Shown: in pieces, positions 19,207 through 30,244 of the stretch | How positions within the stretch are numbered: position 1 is the first letter of the stretch | Layout of the letters: the number at the start of each line of letters is the position of its first letter | NCBI RefSeq assembly: GCF_003352005.1 | Contig: NZ_CP024848.1 | Coordinates: forward strand, 1,869,001 to 1,933,000 | Reading direction: 5' to 3' | Origin: Oceanobacillus zhaokaii | GTDB lineage: Bacteria; Bacillota; Bacilli; Bacillales; Amphibacillaceae | Length of the DNA stretch: 64,000 nt | The notes under the pieces: model-generated | Databases searched by the model: none | Seen by the model: the letters and a program-made list of their open reading frames with translations, nothing else | Told to the model about the DNA's origin: nothing | Made by a program: the position numbers and the translations under genes

Positions 19207-20004
19207 ATGAAAATATTATTTATTGGAGATGTTGTAGGTTCTCCTGGTAGAGACATGGTACAGGAATATTTACCGAAATTGAAGGAAAAGTACCATCCAA
19301 ATTTAACGATTATTAACGGAGAAAATGCTGCAGCAGGAAAAGGGATTACTGAGAAAATTTATAAGCAATTTCTAGAATGGGGTGCTCAAGTGATTACCAT
19401 GGGTAATCATACTTGGGATAAAAAGGAAATTTTTGAATTCATTGATGATGCGAAGTATATGATTAGACCTGCTAACTTTCCTGAAGGTACGCCAGGTAAG
19501 GGGTTAGTTTTTGTCAATATAAATGGAGTGGAAGTTGCTGTAATTAACATGCAAGGACGTACATTTTTATCTGCAATCGATGATCCCTTCCGGAAAATCG
19601 ATGAATTGATTGATGAGGCGAAAGAACGAACGAATCTAATATTCGTTGATTTTCATGGTGAAGCAACGAGTGAAAAACAAGCATTTGGATGGTATCTAGA
19701 TGGTAGAGTTAGTGCGGTAGTTGGCACACACACCCATACGCAAACTGCAGATGAACGTATCTTACCAGCTGGAACGGCATATATAACAGATGTAGGAATG
19801 ACAGGACCTTATGATGGAATATTAGGTGTAGAACGGGATTCAGTAATAAAAAGATTCCTAACTTCTTTGCCAGTACGTTTCGAAACGACAAAAGAGGGTA
19901 GAACACAATTAAATGGTTTTTTTGTTACGATTGATGATAGAACTGGAAAGGCAACAAAGGTAGAGCGAATCATCATTAATGAGGATCATCCTTTTTTCAG
20001 CTGA
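19207..20004 (+). CDS. ymdB: YmdB phosphodiesterase
   Basis: A metallophosphoesterase of the YmdB family, 265 residues (family about 264). Motifs GDVVGSPGRD, NGENAAAGKG, GNHTWDKKE, DFHGEATSEK and VGTHTHTQTAD carry the metal ligands in order. The B. subtilis enzyme hydrolyses 2',3'-cyclic nucleotides and influences biofilm and motility choice. RBS AGGGTGG precedes the ATG. Confidence 0.95.
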   Translation: MKILFIGDVVGSPGRDMVQEYLPKLKEKYHPNLTIINGENAAAGKGITEKIYKQFLEWGAQVITMGNHTWDKKEIFEFIDDAKYMIRPANFPEGTPGKGLVFVNINGVEVAVINMQGRTFLSAIDDPFRKIDELIDEAKERTNLIFVDFHGEATSEKQAFGWYLDGRVSAVVGTHTHTQTADERILPAGTAYITDVGMTGPYDGILGVERDSVIKRFLTSLPVRFETTKEGRTQLNGFFVTIDDRTGKATKVERIIINEDHPFFS

Positions 20005-20109
20005 TTTATTGAATTTTGCGAACCATTGAAGGATAATAGGGAATAAGCTAACATCTCCAGGAATATAGTAGCAATAGAACTACAATAGGAAATGAAGGAG
20101 GTACTAGTA

Positions 20110-20370
20110 ATGGATGTATTAAAGGTATCAGCAAAATCAAGTCCAAATTCTGTAGCAGGTGCACTAGCCAACGTATTACGCGAACAAGGTACAGCGGAGA
20201 TGCAAGCAATTGGTGCGGGTGCATTAAACCAAGCCGTAAAGGCTGTAGCAATAGCAAGAGGATTTGTAGCCCCGAGCGGTGTTGACCTAGTTTGTATTCC
20301 AGCATTTACCGATATTATGATTGACAATGAGGAACGCACTGCGATTAAATTAATCGTTGAACCCAGGTAG
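20110..20370 (+). CDS. spoVS: stage V sporulation protein S
   Basis: 86 residues, the exact family length, nearly identical to known SpoVS (VLKVSAKSSPNSVAGALANV and PSGVDLVCIPAFTDI). It is an Alba-fold protein needed for septum progression and coat assembly in sporulation. ATG 20110 follows AGGAGGTACTAGTA; the in-frame ATG at 20092 lies before that site. Confidence 0.96.
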   Translation: MDVLKVSAKSSPNSVAGALANVLREQGTAEMQAIGAGALNQAVKAVAIARGFVAPSGVDLVCIPAFTDIMIDNEERTAIKLIVEPR

Positions 20371-20382
20371 TATTCAATAAAT

Positions 20383-20412
20383 CAACCTTCCTAATTTATA
20401 GGAAGGTTTTAC
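20383..20412 (+). terminator. spoVS terminator
   Basis: AACCTTCC pairs with GGAAGGTT, then TTTACTTTTAT. Confidence 0.8.
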
Positions 20413-20631
20413 TTTTATCTTAGCTATTTACATTATTTGTTATATTTGACATTATCCTCTATACTATAATAATGTAATCCTATACATATTGATTTTACAG
20501 ATAATTTTGCAATACTGCCAATATAAGTTGTATGTTACTCATTTCAAAAATTTTAAGACCAACTGCGTAAGATTTCTAACCATAAGAAATTACACTATTG
20601 ATTTTTCACTTTATTGAAAGGAGTTTTTCCC

Positions 20632-22212
20632 ATGAACGAGCAGCAACGAATAGACCAAGCACAAATAAAACAGGTAGAAAATGAGTTTGTAAAGCAAGAA
20701 GATAATATGAATCGAATTAAGAATACATCCAGTGATGAAATGATTGCGAAATATTTTCAAACGAGCTATGAGCCACAAGCGCCAGATATTAAAAAGGCAA
20801 GAAAGCGAAGGAAAGAAGATATTCAGTTTCATTATGATTTTGCAATCCCAGAAGACATGGAACAGATTGGTAAGGGGAAGAAATTCTTAATTCGTACATA
20901 TGGTTGTCAAATGAATGAACATGATACAGAGGTAATGGCGGGGATTTTAACCGAAATGGGGTATGAGTCTACTTCGGATACGAATGAAGCAGATATCATC
21001 TTGTTAAATACGTGTGCAATCCGGGAAAATGCAGAGAACAAGGTGTTTGGCGAAATTGGCCACTTGAAACCTTTGAAACTAGAAAAACCTGATTTAATTA
21101 TCGGTGTTTGCGGTTGTATGTCCCAAGAAGAATCTGTGGTTGACCGTATATTAAAGAAACACCAGCATATCGATTTGATCTTTGGCACTCATAATATTCA
21201 CAGGCTGCCACAATTGCTTAAAGAAGCTTTATTCGGGAAAGAAATGATTGTTGAGGTTTGGTCGAAAGAGGGAGATATCATTGAAAATCTTCCAAAAGCT
21301 CGTAAAGGGAAAATCAAGGCATGGGTTAACATTATGTATGGCTGTGATAAATTCTGTACCTATTGTATTGTACCAATGACTCGTGGTAAGGAACGGAGTC
21401 GTAAACCGGAGGATATTATTCAGGAAGTCCGTCACTTAGCAGCACAGGGCTATCAAGAAGTGACATTACTTGGTCAGAATGTAAATGCATATGGTAAAGA
21501 CTTTGAAGATATCACCTATGGTCTAGGGGAGTTGATGGATGATATTAATAAAATCGATATACCGCGCGTTCGATTTACAACTTCACATCCTAGAGATTTC
21601 GATGATTATTTAATAGAAGTATTAGCTAAAGGTGGAAATCTTCTCGATCATATCCATCTACCAGTACAATCGGGCAGCAATGAGATTCTTAAGAAAATGA
21701 ATCGTAAATATACGAGGGAAGAATACTTGGAATTAGTGAAAAAAATACGTAAAGCGATTCCAAATGTTACACTAACAACAGATATTATCGTTGGTTTTCC
21801 TAATGAAACAGAGGAACAATTTGAAGAAACGATGACTTTAATGGAAGAAGTTGGTTTTGAGGCGGCATACACTTATATCTATTCTCCTCGTGAAGGAACA
21901 CCAGCAGCTCGTAAAGTCGATGATGTACCAGAAGAAGTGAAAAAACAGCGGTTATACCGTCTAAACGCCCTTGTTAACAAACAGTCTGCTGAATCGATGA
22001 AGAACTATAAGGATAAAGTAGTGAAAGTTCTTGTTGAAGGGGAAAGTAAAAAGAATCCGAACGTACTAGCTGGATATACAGAAAAAAATAAATTAGTAAA
22101 CTTTAAGGGACCGAAATCCTCTATTGGTAAAATTGTAAAAGTCAAAATTACAGAAGCAAAAACATGGTCCTTAGATGGTATCATGGTCGAAAATATGGTT
22201 GAGGTGAAATAA
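20632..22212 (+). CDS. miaB: tRNA-2-methylthio-N6-dimethylallyladenosine synthase MiaB
   Basis: A radical-SAM methylthiotransferase that converts i6A37 to ms2i6A37 in tRNAs, acting after MiaA (also in this window). 526 residues with an N-terminal extension of about 65 residues, as in Bacillus. The UPF0004 cluster cysteines sit in [21 protein letters not shown] and [10 protein letters not shown]. The radical-SAM CxxxCxxC is [12 protein letters not shown], and a C-terminal TRAM domain follows. ATG 20632 is used, with AAAGGAG upstream; TTG 20614 would precede it. The ymcA gene starts 3 bp after the stop. Confidence 0.96.
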   Translation: MNEQQRIDQAQIKQVENEFVKQEDNMNRIKNTSSDEMIAKYFQTSYEPQAPDIKKARKRRKEDIQFHYDFAIPEDMEQIGKGKKFLIRTYGCQMNEHDTEVMAGILTEMGYESTSDTNEADIILLNTCAIRENAENKVFGEIGHLKPLKLEKPDLIIGVCGCMSQEESVVDRILKKHQHIDLIFGTHNIHRLPQLLKEALFGKEMIVEVWSKEGDIIENLPKARKGKIKAWVNIMYGCDKFCTYCIVPMTRGKERSRKPEDIIQEVRHLAAQGYQEVTLLGQNVNAYGKDFEDITYGLGELMDDINKIDIPRVRFTTSHPRDFDDYLIEVLAKGGNLLDHIHLPVQSGSNEILKKMNRKYTREEYLELVKKIRKAIPNVTLTTDIIVGFPNETEEQFEETMTLMEEVGFEAAYTYIYSPREGTPAARKVDDVPEEVKKQRLYRLNALVNKQSAESMKNYKDKVVKVLVEGESKKNPNVLAGYTEKNKLVNFKGPKSSIGKIVKVKITEAKTWSLDGIMVENMVEVK

Positions 22213-22214
22213 AA

Positions 22215-22643
22215 ATGGCTGAATATACACGTAAAGAAGTTTTAGATGAAGCAAGAAAATTAGCAGATATGCTTGCAAATACAGAAGAAATCGATCGCTT
22301 TAAGCAGGTTGAAGCTAAACTTAATGAAAATAAAAAAGTACAGCAATTAATCCAAAAAATAAAGACCTTGCAAAAACAAGCAGTTAATTTCCAAGCGTAT
22401 GAGAAAAAGGAAGCACTAAAAAATATCGAAGCAGAGCTTGATCGTTTGCAAAATGAAATCGATGAAATACCAGTCGTTCAGGAGTTCAAGGAAACGCAAA
22501 TTGTTGTAAATGATGTGCTACAGCTCGTTTCCGGGACGATTGCCAGGGAAGTGACCAACAGTGTTATTGAATCAACTGGTGGCGATATTTTAGCAGGTGA
22601 AACAGGATCTAAAGCAAAGAATAAAATAGGACATGGACATTAA
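22215..22643 (+). CDS. ymcA: RicA/YmcA, Y-complex subunit
   Basis: A 142-residue helical protein of the YlbF/YmcA group. In B. subtilis, RicA, RicF and RicT form a complex with FeS clusters that supports RNase Y-dependent mRNA maturation and the choice of sporulation, competence or biofilm. Rich in Lys, Glu and Gln with heptad-like spacing. It is co-transcribed with miaB (3-bp gap) and has its own terminator. RNase Y, its functional partner, is encoded 4 kb upstream. Confidence 0.9.
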   Translation: MAEYTRKEVLDEARKLADMLANTEEIDRFKQVEAKLNENKKVQQLIQKIKTLQKQAVNFQAYEKKEALKNIEAELDRLQNEIDEIPVVQEFKETQIVVNDVLQLVSGTIAREVTNSVIESTGGDILAGETGSKAKNKIGHGH

Positions 22644-22644
22644 A

Positions 22645-22690
22645 TAAAAAATCAAGTAAGTGGAACGATTCGCTTGCTTGATTTTTTATT
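22645..22690 (+). terminator. miaB-ymcA terminator
   Basis: AAAAAATCAAGTAAG pairs with CTTGCTTGATTTTTT (one mismatch), loop of about ten. Confidence 0.88.
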
Positions 22691-22826
22691 CTACGGCAAC
22701 ACGGTAGATATTTCTTAATAAAATGAAGAAAGGTCATCTCTTTTCCACCTTTCATAAAATCGTTATGCACTTTAGGTGTTTGTCTTGCATAAAATGACTA
22801 TGAAAAAAGAGGAGGTAAAAGAAATC

Positions 22827-23390
22827 ATGACTTTTCTCGATAAAGAATATAGAGAGATCATTTCGAAAGCTGTCATTGGTAAGGGTAAGAAGTTTACGCA
22901 GGAGTCTCATTCTGTTACACCATCACACCGTCCATCAAGCATTCTTGGATGTTGGGTAATCAACCATTTATATAACGCCAAGAAAAAATCAGAAGAATCG
23001 GTTGAAATTCAAGGTAGCTATGACGTTAACATTTGGTATTCCTACAACGATAATACAAAAACAGAAGTTGTAACAGAAAGAGTAACGTATACGGATGTGA
23101 TTCCACTTTCTGTCAAGGATGACAATTGCATTAATGACGAACATGATGTGATTGCTAAGGTAATCCAACAGCCAAATTGCCTTGAATGTAAAATCGCAAG
23201 TAATGGACATAAGATTGTAGTTGAAATCGAACGAGAATTTGTAGTGCAAGTAATCGGTGAAACAAAACTATCTGTTCGAGTAAATCCAGTACAGGATGAC
23301 TTTGGTGATGATGATGACGCTTGGGACTTCAAGCTAACAGATGATGAGTTGGAAGGCGTAGAGCCAGACTTTTTAAACAAACAAGACTAA
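22827..23390 (+). CDS. cotE: outer spore coat morphogenetic protein CotE
   Basis: Builds the outer spore coat during sporulation. 187 residues (B. subtilis 181) with [45 protein letters not shown] and a strongly acidic C-terminal tail, all CotE hallmarks. ATG 22827 is chosen because GAGGAGGT lies ten bases upstream and the homologue begins here; upstream in-frame ATGs lack a site. CATAAAAT near 22753 and 22787 resembles a sigma-E -10, but no firm -35 was found. Confidence 0.94.
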   Translation: MTFLDKEYREIISKAVIGKGKKFTQESHSVTPSHRPSSILGCWVINHLYNAKKKSEESVEIQGSYDVNIWYSYNDNTKTEVVTERVTYTDVIPLSVKDDNCINDEHDVIAKVIQQPNCLECKIASNGHKIVVEIEREFVVQVIGETKLSVRVNPVQDDFGDDDDAWDFKLTDDELEGVEPDFLNKQD

Positions 23391-23427
23391 GAAAATTACG
23401 AGGGATAACATCTCTCGTAATTTTTTA
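23391..23427 (+). terminator. cotE terminator
   Basis: AAAATTACGAG pairs with CTCGTAATTTT, followed by T. Confidence 0.85.
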
Positions 23428-23469
23428 CATATGCAATTTTTAGATAAAGTGCGAACTACTTTAAAGTGC

Positions 23470-23614
23470 TAAGGGCTCTCAAGCCAGTCGCTCCATAAAT
23501 ATACGGAGCGCACCTTAGGGGAGCTGGTGAGCCACCTTGTGCTTCCGCACTTCTGAGTCTCACCTAGGCTCTTCTTCCCGCAGGAGTCTCCGTGTATTTT
23601 TTCCGCTGGTATTG
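23470..23614 (-). repeat. Bacillaceae intergenic repeat, copy 2 (inverted)
   Basis: Reverse-complement copy of 12035-12178. Both contain the CTCACCTAGGCTCTTCTTCC block. The rest of the 541-bp gap before mutS (23615-23887) shows no gene, only short ATG-less stretches. Confidence 0.8.
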
Positions 23615-23884
23615 CAAGAAAATAATTAGCTTCCTATCCCTCTTTTAAGTAGGATTCCATGTCGCTTTCCAATGGCAACAAAGGTGTCAAACAAAAAAAC
23701 TTCTCGAAAATGCGAGTGTGCTTTCCTAGGCTTTCAATAAAGAAGAGACTGGCCAGATCGGAAATTTACATCAGACTTATGTCGCTTTTTATATCAATAG
23801 GGTCATATGATGAGATTGAACTCTTATTAGAGTAGCAGGTGTATTAAGGAACAGAACTGATGTCTGCGCATTTCTTGCCATTTA

Positions 23885-23893
23885 TGCTATAAT
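23885..23893 (+). promoter_or_regulatory. mutS extended -10 promoter
   Basis: TGCTATAAT is a perfect extended -10; no good -35 is seen at 17 bp. It lies about 30 bp before the RBS of mutS. Confidence 0.55.
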
Positions 23894-23931
23894 TACATAA
23901 GTATATTACGGGTTTTTTTGGAGGATTAATG

Positions 23932-26508
23932 ATGGGCAAGCAGACACCAATGATGGAACAATATTTAAAAATAAAAGCAGATTATCAGGATGCATTTCTC
24001 TTTTTCAGGCTAGGCGATTTCTATGAAATGTTTAATGATGATGCAATAAATGCTGCAAGAGAGTTAGAGATTACCCTGACAAAACGTGGTGGCAGTGATG
24101 GAATTCCAATGTGTGGAGTGCCCTATCATGCTGCTGAAAATTATATAAAAACATTAATAGATAAAGGATACAAAGTAGCAATATGTGAACAGGTAGAAGA
24201 TCCAAAGACAGCTAAAGGCGTAGTAAAACGGGAAGTAGTACAACTGGTTACTCCTGGAACTGTAATGGAAAGCAATATGCTAAAAGAAGGCGAAAATAAT
24301 TACATTGCTAGTCTTTCTCATTTTCAGGATGGATCTTATGTCATTGTATACAACGATCTTTCGACTGGTGAGAATAACATTACAGTGATTTCTCATGGAT
24401 GGGACGCTGTTATTCATGAGTTATATAATCAACCTATTAAAGAGATTGTCATTTCTTCTAATCTACCAGAAGACCTACAAACCAAGCTACGGGATAGGCT
24501 ACATGTTACATTATCCTATCAGGATGAAATAACATTTAATGCAGAGTATCGTAATCTTGCTGAAAATTTAAATGACGAGCGGTTAATGAAGGCATTCAGC
24601 CGATTATTAAATTATATTCAGCATACACAAAAGCGCTCGCTTGATCATTTACAACCAGCGAATGTAATCGAATTGAAGCATTATCTGTCACTCGACATGT
24701 ATTCAAAACGGAATTTAGAATTAACAGAAACTATTATTAAGAAAGGCAAGCACGGTAGCCTTCTTTGGGTTCTCGATCAAACGGTAACCGCAATGGGATC
24801 AAGATTACTTAAGAAATGGCTCGAGCGGCCATTGCTTGATAAGAAACGAATTGAAAACCGCCTAAACGTTGTTGATGCTTTCTATCAACGTTTTATGGAA
24901 AGAGATACACTCCGGGATACGCTAAAATCAGTTTATGATTTAGAACGACTTGCAGGAAGAATTGCCTTTGGGAATGTCAATGCACGTGATTTATTACAGT
25001 TAAAGCAATCACTTGAGAAAATCCCTGAATTAAAAGCGACGCTTAATCAATTTGAAGAACGTCAGATTCAGACACTTTCAACAGGGCTCAAATATCCTAA
25101 AGAATTAATAGACTTATTAAATACAAGCATCATTGATAATCCACCAATCTCGATTAAAGAAGGGTCAATTATTAGGGATGGTTATAATGAGGTGCTTGAT
25201 ACTTATCGCGATGCATCAAGAAATGGAAAAAGGTGGATTGCGGCATTAGAAAAAAAAGAAAAACAAGAAACCGATATTAAATCATTAAAGATTGGCTATA
25301 ATCGCGTTTTCGGTTACTATATCGAAATAACAAAAGCAAATATCCATTTAATTCCAGAGGGGAGATATGAACGGAAGCAAACGTTAGCGAATGCAGAACG
25401 TTATATTACGCCGGAGTTAAAGGAAAAGGAACAACTAATTATAGAAGCAGAAGAAAAAAGTGTTGAACTTGAATATAATCTATTTATTGAAATACGTGAA
25501 AAAATTAAAGAGCATATTCCAGAATTACAATATTTAGCGGAAATTGTAAGTAAAATTGATGTACTGCAAGCATTCGCTACCGTAAGTGAAAAAAATAATT
25601 ACCGTCGGCCATATTTTGTAGAGAATAAATTAAATATCATAAATGGACGTCATCCTGTTATCGAGCAAGTAATGAAAGATGGCTCTTTTGTGCCGAATAA
25701 TGTATCTCTTGATGAAAACAAAAACATTCTGTTAATAACTGGGCCAAACATGTCTGGAAAAAGTACGTATATGCGCCAACTTGCACTTGCGGTAATAATG
25801 GGACAAATTGGTTGCTTTGTACCTTGTGATGAAGCGGAGCTTATTATATTCGATCAAATTTTCACAAGAATTGGTGCTGCAGATGATTTAGTGTCCGGGC
25901 AAAGTACGTTTATGGTCGAAATGCTCGAAGCGAATCATGCAATTGCCAATGCAACAGACAGGAGCTTAATCTTACTCGATGAAATCGGCCGTGGGACAAG
26001 CACCTATGATGGGATGGCCTTGGCACAAGCGATTGTGGAGTATATTCATAATAATATTCAAGCAAAAACGTTATTTTCAACACATTATCATGAATTAACC
26101 GTGTTAGAAGAGTCATTGGAGAAACTAAAGAATATTCATGTTCGAGCAGAAGAATTTGAAGGGAATGTCGTATTTTTGCATCAAATTCAAGAGGGCGCAG
26201 CAGATAAGAGCTATGGTATTCACGTAGCAAAATTAGCTAATTTACCAGAAGCACTTATTGAGCGAGCCAGCACAATCTTGCAAGAACTAGAATCAAGCGA
26301 TAAACCGGCACCAACGACTGAAAAAATTGAATCTGGTCAATTATCCTTTTTTGTTGGTGAAACGGAACAAGTAAAAGAAAGAAATAAGCCAATTCCCGCG
26401 ACAGAAGAAAAAGCGATAGACGAATTAAAAAGTTTGAATTTATTCGAGATGACGCCGATGGAAGCGATGAATGCATTATATCGATTACAAAAACAAGTAA
26501 AAATGTAG
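23932..26508 (+). CDS. mutS: DNA mismatch repair protein MutS
   Basis: Recognises mispairs and small loops as a dimer and passes the signal to MutL. 858 residues, family length. The mismatch-contact motif [11 protein letters not shown] is at 25-35. The ATPase domain has Walker [10 protein letters not shown] from residue 604 and [14 protein letters not shown]. Two ATGs are adjacent; 23932 sits seven bases after GGAGG and 23929 only four. mutL follows 25 bp later in the same operon. Confidence 0.96.
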   Translation: MGKQTPMMEQYLKIKADYQDAFLFFRLGDFYEMFNDDAINAARELEITLTKRGGSDGIPMCGVPYHAAENYIKTLIDKGYKVAICEQVEDPKTAKGVVKREVVQLVTPGTVMESNMLKEGENNYIASLSHFQDGSYVIVYNDLSTGENNITVISHGWDAVIHELYNQPIKEIVISSNLPEDLQTKLRDRLHVTLSYQDEITFNAEYRNLAENLNDERLMKAFSRLLNYIQHTQKRSLDHLQPANVIELKHYLSLDMYSKRNLELTETIIKKGKHGSLLWVLDQTVTAMGSRLLKKWLERPLLDKKRIENRLNVVDAFYQRFMERDTLRDTLKSVYDLERLAGRIAFGNVNARDLLQLKQSLEKIPELKATLNQFEERQIQTLSTGLKYPKELIDLLNTSIIDNPPISIKEGSIIRDGYNEVLDTYRDASRNGKRWIAALEKKEKQETDIKSLKIGYNRVFGYYIEITKANIHLIPEGRYERKQTLANAERYITPELKEKEQLIIEAEEKSVELEYNLFIEIREKIKEHIPELQYLAEIVSKIDVLQAFATVSEKNNYRRPYFVENKLNIINGRHPVIEQVMKDGSFVPNNVSLDENKNILLITGPNMSGKSTYMRQLALAVIMGQIGCFVPCDEAELIIFDQIFTRIGAADDLVSGQSTFMVEMLEANHAIANATDRSLILLDEIGRGTSTYDGMALAQAIVEYIHNNIQAKTLFSTHYHELTVLEESLEKLKNIHVRAEEFEGNVVFLHQIQEGAADKSYGIHVAKLANLPEALIERASTILQELESSDKPAPTTEKIESGQLSFFVGETEQVKERNKPIPATEEKAIDELKSLNLFEMTPMEAMNALYRLQKQVKM

Positions 26509-26533
26509 AAACTCAGACGAAAGGATTGTTAAC

Positions 26534-28402
26534 ATGAAAATCGTACAAATGTCTGATGCGTTAGCAAATAAAATAGCTGCTGGGGAAGTTGTTGAACGCC
26601 CAGCATCGGTTGTCAAAGAACTTGTCGAGAACAGTATTGATGCTAATAGTACATGGATCAAAGTTGAAATATCGGAGGCAGGATTACAACAAATAAAAAT
26701 TACCGATAATGGCGATGGAATGTCAGAAGCAGATTGTGAAATGGCCTTCTTACCTCATGCGACGAGTAAGGTTAAAAACGAAAGTGATTTATTTCATGTG
26801 AAAACCTTAGGATTCCGTGGAGAGGCACTTGCAAGCATCGCTTCGGTCAGTAAGATGTCAATTAAGTCTTCTGAAGGTAATGAAGCGGGAACGCATTTAA
26901 AGCTCGAGGGCGGAAAAAAACTTGAAAAGAAGAAGAGCGATGCACGAAAGGGTACGGAAATCATTGTAGAAGATTTATTTTTTAATACACCTGCACGCCT
27001 TAAATATATGAAAAGTCTTCATACTGAACTTGGGCATATAACGGATTTACTGAATCGATTAGCACTTGCCCATCCAGAAATAAGGTTTGAAGCGATCCAT
27101 AATGATAAGGGATTATTTAAAACAGCAGGAACTGGTGATTTATTACAAGTAATCTCTCAAGTTTACGGAATGAATGTAGCAAAAAAAATGCTGCCAGTTA
27201 AACAGGAGACACTGGATTATTCAATTGCGGGATATATTGCAAAGCCAGAGGTTACCAGAGCATCAAGGTCTTATATATCGATAATCATCAATGGACGCTA
27301 CATTAAGAGCGTACCATTGACTCAGGCGATTATTCGTGCTTATCATACGTTACTGCCAATTGGTCGTTCACCAATTGTCGTGCTGAGAATTGAAATGGAT
27401 CCAATATTAGTTGATGTTAATGTACATCCGACGAAATTAGAGGTTCGATTTAGTAAGGATAAAGAATTATTCACTGTTATAGAAGAAATGATCAAAAGTA
27501 AATTTCGAGAAATAACGCTAATTCCCGAAGTACAACAAAAACCAAAGACAAAAGTTCAATCCTTCCAATCGATGATGAAATTTGATGAACCAGTTAGAGA
27601 ATCAGTAGCAGAATCAAATGAAAATGCACAGGAAATCGAAAATAATCAACAGATACCTAGTATAGGTTCATATGAAATTAAAGAAACAACTTCTTATCAT
27701 GTTGCTAGTGATGAAAGTAACAGTTCGGAAGTTATTCAGGAACCAATAGGACAAAATGAAAAACAATCTGAAAACGAGATAAATGACCAAGAATTTCCAG
27801 CAAAGTTAGATTCGAATCCGCGGGTACCACAAATGTATCCTGTTGGTCAGGTACAAGGAACCTATATTATTGCACAAAATGAAAATGGGCTTTATATGAT
27901 TGACCAGCATGCAGCACAAGAAAGAATTAAATATGAATTCTTTAAAGAAAAGCTGGGAAAACCGGTAAATCAATCGCAGGAATTATTGATTCCAATGACC
28001 TTTGAATTTTCTAAGCAAGAATCGATATTTATCGAACAATACAAAGAAGCATTCGAGAACGTTGGGTTATTTTTTGAGCAATTCGGGAATCAAACTTATA
28101 TCATCCGTTCACACCCAAATTGGTTTCCGAGTGGTTTTGAAGAAGAAGTTATCCGAGAAATGATTGACCAGATTATGAATGAAGAAAGGGTTAATATTGA
28201 GACCATTCGTGAAGACGCAGCAATTCTGATGTCCTGCAAACGGTCGATTAAAGCAAATCATTACTTAAATCATTCCGAAATGTTTCGATTATTGGAAGAC
28301 CTGCGTAAGTCTACAGATCCATTTACTTGCCCACATGGACGACCAATCATTGTTCACTTTTCAACCTATGAATTAGAGAAAATGTTTAAGCGCGTAATGT
28401 AA
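26534..28402 (+). CDS. mutL: DNA mismatch repair endonuclease MutL
   Basis: A GHKL ATPase and nicking enzyme of methyl-independent mismatch repair. 622 residues. The N-terminal ATPase has [20 protein letters not shown] and [12 protein letters not shown] low-complexity linker spans about 335-430. The C-terminal domain has the metal-binding endonuclease motif [12 protein letters not shown] from residue 457 and CPHGRPI, so strand incision is expected, as in Bacillus. The gene lies directly after mutS. Confidence 0.95.
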   Translation: MKIVQMSDALANKIAAGEVVERPASVVKELVENSIDANSTWIKVEISEAGLQQIKITDNGDGMSEADCEMAFLPHATSKVKNESDLFHVKTLGFRGEALASIASVSKMSIKSSEGNEAGTHLKLEGGKKLEKKKSDARKGTEIIVEDLFFNTPARLKYMKSLHTELGHITDLLNRLALAHPEIRFEAIHNDKGLFKTAGTGDLLQVISQVYGMNVAKKMLPVKQETLDYSIAGYIAKPEVTRASRSYISIIINGRYIKSVPLTQAIIRAYHTLLPIGRSPIVVLRIEMDPILVDVNVHPTKLEVRFSKDKELFTVIEEMIKSKFREITLIPEVQQKPKTKVQSFQSMMKFDEPVRESVAESNENAQEIENNQQIPSIGSYEIKETTSYHVASDESNSSEVIQEPIGQNEKQSENEINDQEFPAKLDSNPRVPQMYPVGQVQGTYIIAQNENGLYMIDQHAAQERIKYEFFKEKLGKPVNQSQELLIPMTFEFSKQESIFIEQYKEAFENVGLFFEQFGNQTYIIRSHPNWFPSGFEEEVIREMIDQIMNEERVNIETIREDAAILMSCKRSIKANHYLNHSEMFRLLEDLRKSTDPFTCPHGRPIIVHFSTYELEKMFKRVM

Positions 28403-28460
28403 AACTAGTATAAATCATCGTCAACTCGGGTAAACATAGTAATAAAAGCCGAGGTGCAGC

Positions 28461-28910
28461 ATGGAAAATCAAAAACTGATAAATTTTTTAAATCAATTGT
28501 TATCAAATTATGTTGTAATGTATATCAAGCTACATCGATATCATTGGTTTATTCAAGGAAGACATTTTTTTCTTTTACATGAGAAATTTGAAGAGATGTA
28601 CCAGGTTATTGCAAGTGATTTAGATGAAATTGCAGAGCGAATTTTAATGATTGATGGTAAACCACTTGCAACAATGGCGAAATATTTAAAGGAAGCGACA
28701 TTGGTTGAGGCGAATGCAGATGATAAAGAAAATGAGATCATTGCGCAGTTGATTAAGGATTTCGAGCAAATTATTTCAGAAATTCATCAAGTGGGAATAA
28801 AGCTTAGCAATGAGCTGCAGGATGATCCGACAGTCGATTTATTAACAACATTACAAGGGAAATTAGAAAAATATGTGTGGATGTTAAAGAGCTATCTCGC
28901 ATTTGAGTAA
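28461..28910 (+). CDS. Dps/MrgA-type ferritin-like DNA-protection protein
   Basis: 149 residues. The ferroxidase pattern of Dps is present: HRYHWFIQGRHFFLLHEKFEE (first helix) then DLDEIAERILMIDGKP (D and E ligands). Dps dodecamers oxidise and store iron and shield DNA in stress or spores. It sits between mutL and miaA, which is not the B. subtilis arrangement. CGAGGTG precedes the ATG. Whether it is MrgA, Dps or a spore-type member cannot be settled. Confidence 0.88.
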   Translation: MENQKLINFLNQLLSNYVVMYIKLHRYHWFIQGRHFFLLHEKFEEMYQVIASDLDEIAERILMIDGKPLATMAKYLKEATLVEANADDKENEIIAQLIKDFEQIISEIHQVGIKLSNELQDDPTVDLLTTLQGKLEKYVWMLKSYLAFE

Positions 28911-28936
28911 AAAGAATTGAATTTAGGGGAATACGA

Positions 28937-29872
28937 ATGAAAATAAGAGTAGTTGCTATCGTTGGTCCAACGGCAGTAGGGAAAACGAAGCTGAGTATCG
29001 AAATCGCCAAAAGATTTAATGGTGAAATAATTAGTGGAGATTCGATGCAAGTTTACAAAGGTTTTGATATTGGAACGGCTAAGATAAGTGAAGAGGAAAC
29101 AGAAGGAATTCCTCATCATATGATTGACATTTTGAATCCAAGCGAATCCTTCTCTGTTGCTGATTATCAATATTATGTGCAAAAGTATATAGAGGAGGTT
29201 TCAGCTAAAGGAAAATTGCCAATTATCGTTGGTGGAAGTGGCCTCTATATTCAGGCAGCACTTTATAATTATAATTTTGCTGAGCAAAAACGAGATGAAG
29301 CAGTGACACGCAAGCTTGAGCAGATGATTGAACGTGATGGGATTATGCCATTATACCATCGCCTAGAGGAAATTGATCCAGAACAAGCAAAGAAGATTCA
29401 TCCGAACAACCATCGGAGGGTGATTCGCGCACTTGAAATCTATGAAACAACCGGAATGACGATGACAGCTTATCAAGAGAAACAAACCTTGGAATCACCT
29501 TATGATTTGATTTTAGTTGGGTTAGAAATGGAAAGAGAGCTGCTGTATGACCGCATTAATCAAAGAGTGAATTTTATGGTCGAATCTGGGCTTATAAAAG
29601 AAGTAAAGGATCTTTATGATCAAGGTCTAGAAGAAAGCCAGGCGATGACAGCGATTGGTTATAAAGAGTTTATCCCTTATTTTAAGACAGGGGAAAATTT
29701 GGATCAGGCAATCGAGATTCTAAAACGTGATTCGAGAAGATATGCGAAACGCCAATATACTTGGTTTAAAAATAAGATGGATATTACATGGTATTCACTT
29801 ACACCAAGCTCCATAAATGAAAAGTTTGAAATGATTCTTGACGATTTAGCAGGAATTTTAGAAAAAAAGTAG
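28937..29872 (+). CDS. miaA: tRNA dimethylallyltransferase MiaA
   Basis: Transfers dimethylallyl to A37 of tRNAs reading UNN codons and makes the substrate of MiaB. 311 residues with P-loop GPTAVGKT (10-17), ISGDSMQVYKGFDIGTAK, HHMIDI and the KRDSRRYAKRQYTWF tail. It lies 37 bp before hfq, the common miaA-hfq pair. Confidence 0.95.
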   Translation: MKIRVVAIVGPTAVGKTKLSIEIAKRFNGEIISGDSMQVYKGFDIGTAKISEEETEGIPHHMIDILNPSESFSVADYQYYVQKYIEEVSAKGKLPIIVGGSGLYIQAALYNYNFAEQKRDEAVTRKLEQMIERDGIMPLYHRLEEIDPEQAKKIHPNNHRRVIRALEIYETTGMTMTAYQEKQTLESPYDLILVGLEMERELLYDRINQRVNFMVESGLIKEVKDLYDQGLEESQAMTAIGYKEFIPYFKTGENLDQAIEILKRDSRRYAKRQYTWFKNKMDITWYSLTPSSINEKFEMILDDLAGILEKK

Positions 29873-29909
29873 AATGGTTATAGTATAGATAAATAGAGGA
29901 GGAAGTACG

Positions 29910-30134
29910 ATGGCGCAAACTGTAAATGTCCAAGATCAATATTTAAATCAATTGAGAAAGCATCATATTTCAGTTACTGTATTCCTTACAAATGGTTTCC
30001 AGTTAAGGGGGACTGTGAAGGCTTTTGATAACTTCACGGTATTGCTTGAAACCGATGGTAAACAACAGCTTATATTTAAACATGCTATTTCAACCTTCGC
30101 TCCAGTTAAAAATGTTTCATTAGAAAATGAATAG
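29910..30134 (+). CDS. hfq: RNA-binding protein Hfq
   Basis: A 74-residue Sm-fold RNA chaperone. Sm1 [21 protein letters not shown] and Sm2 [13 protein letters not shown] are intact, and the RNA-contact KHAI matches Gram-positive Hfq (KHAISTF). GAGGAGG precedes the ATG, and a perfect terminator follows. Confidence 0.96.
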   Translation: MAQTVNVQDQYLNQLRKHHISVTVFLTNGFQLRGTVKAFDNFTVLLETDGKQQLIFKHAISTFAPVKNVSLENE

Positions 30135-30172
30135 ATTGAAAACGGACGCTATTTTTAGCGTCCGTTTTCAAT
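30135..30172 (+). terminator. hfq terminator
   Basis: ATTGAAAACGGACGCTA pairs perfectly with TAGCGTCCGTTTTCAAT, a 17-bp stem. Confidence 0.9.
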
Positions 30173-30193
30173 TGGATGAAACACTAGGCGTAT

Positions 30194-30223
30194 GTCACAA
30201 CTTTATCCCTTCGTGCGTATACT
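30194..30223 (+). promoter_or_regulatory. possible sigma-E-type promoter of spoVK
   Basis: GTCACAAC and CGTATACT are 14 bp apart, loosely matching sigma-E (-35 then CATACAnT). B. subtilis spoVK is sporulation-transcribed. Weak match only. Confidence 0.35.
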
Positions 30224-30244
30224 AAAGTTGACTAGAGGGGTGAT

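Noticed and set aside
22989..23380. minus-strand frames inside cotE
   Set aside because: Shadows of a conserved coding sequence.
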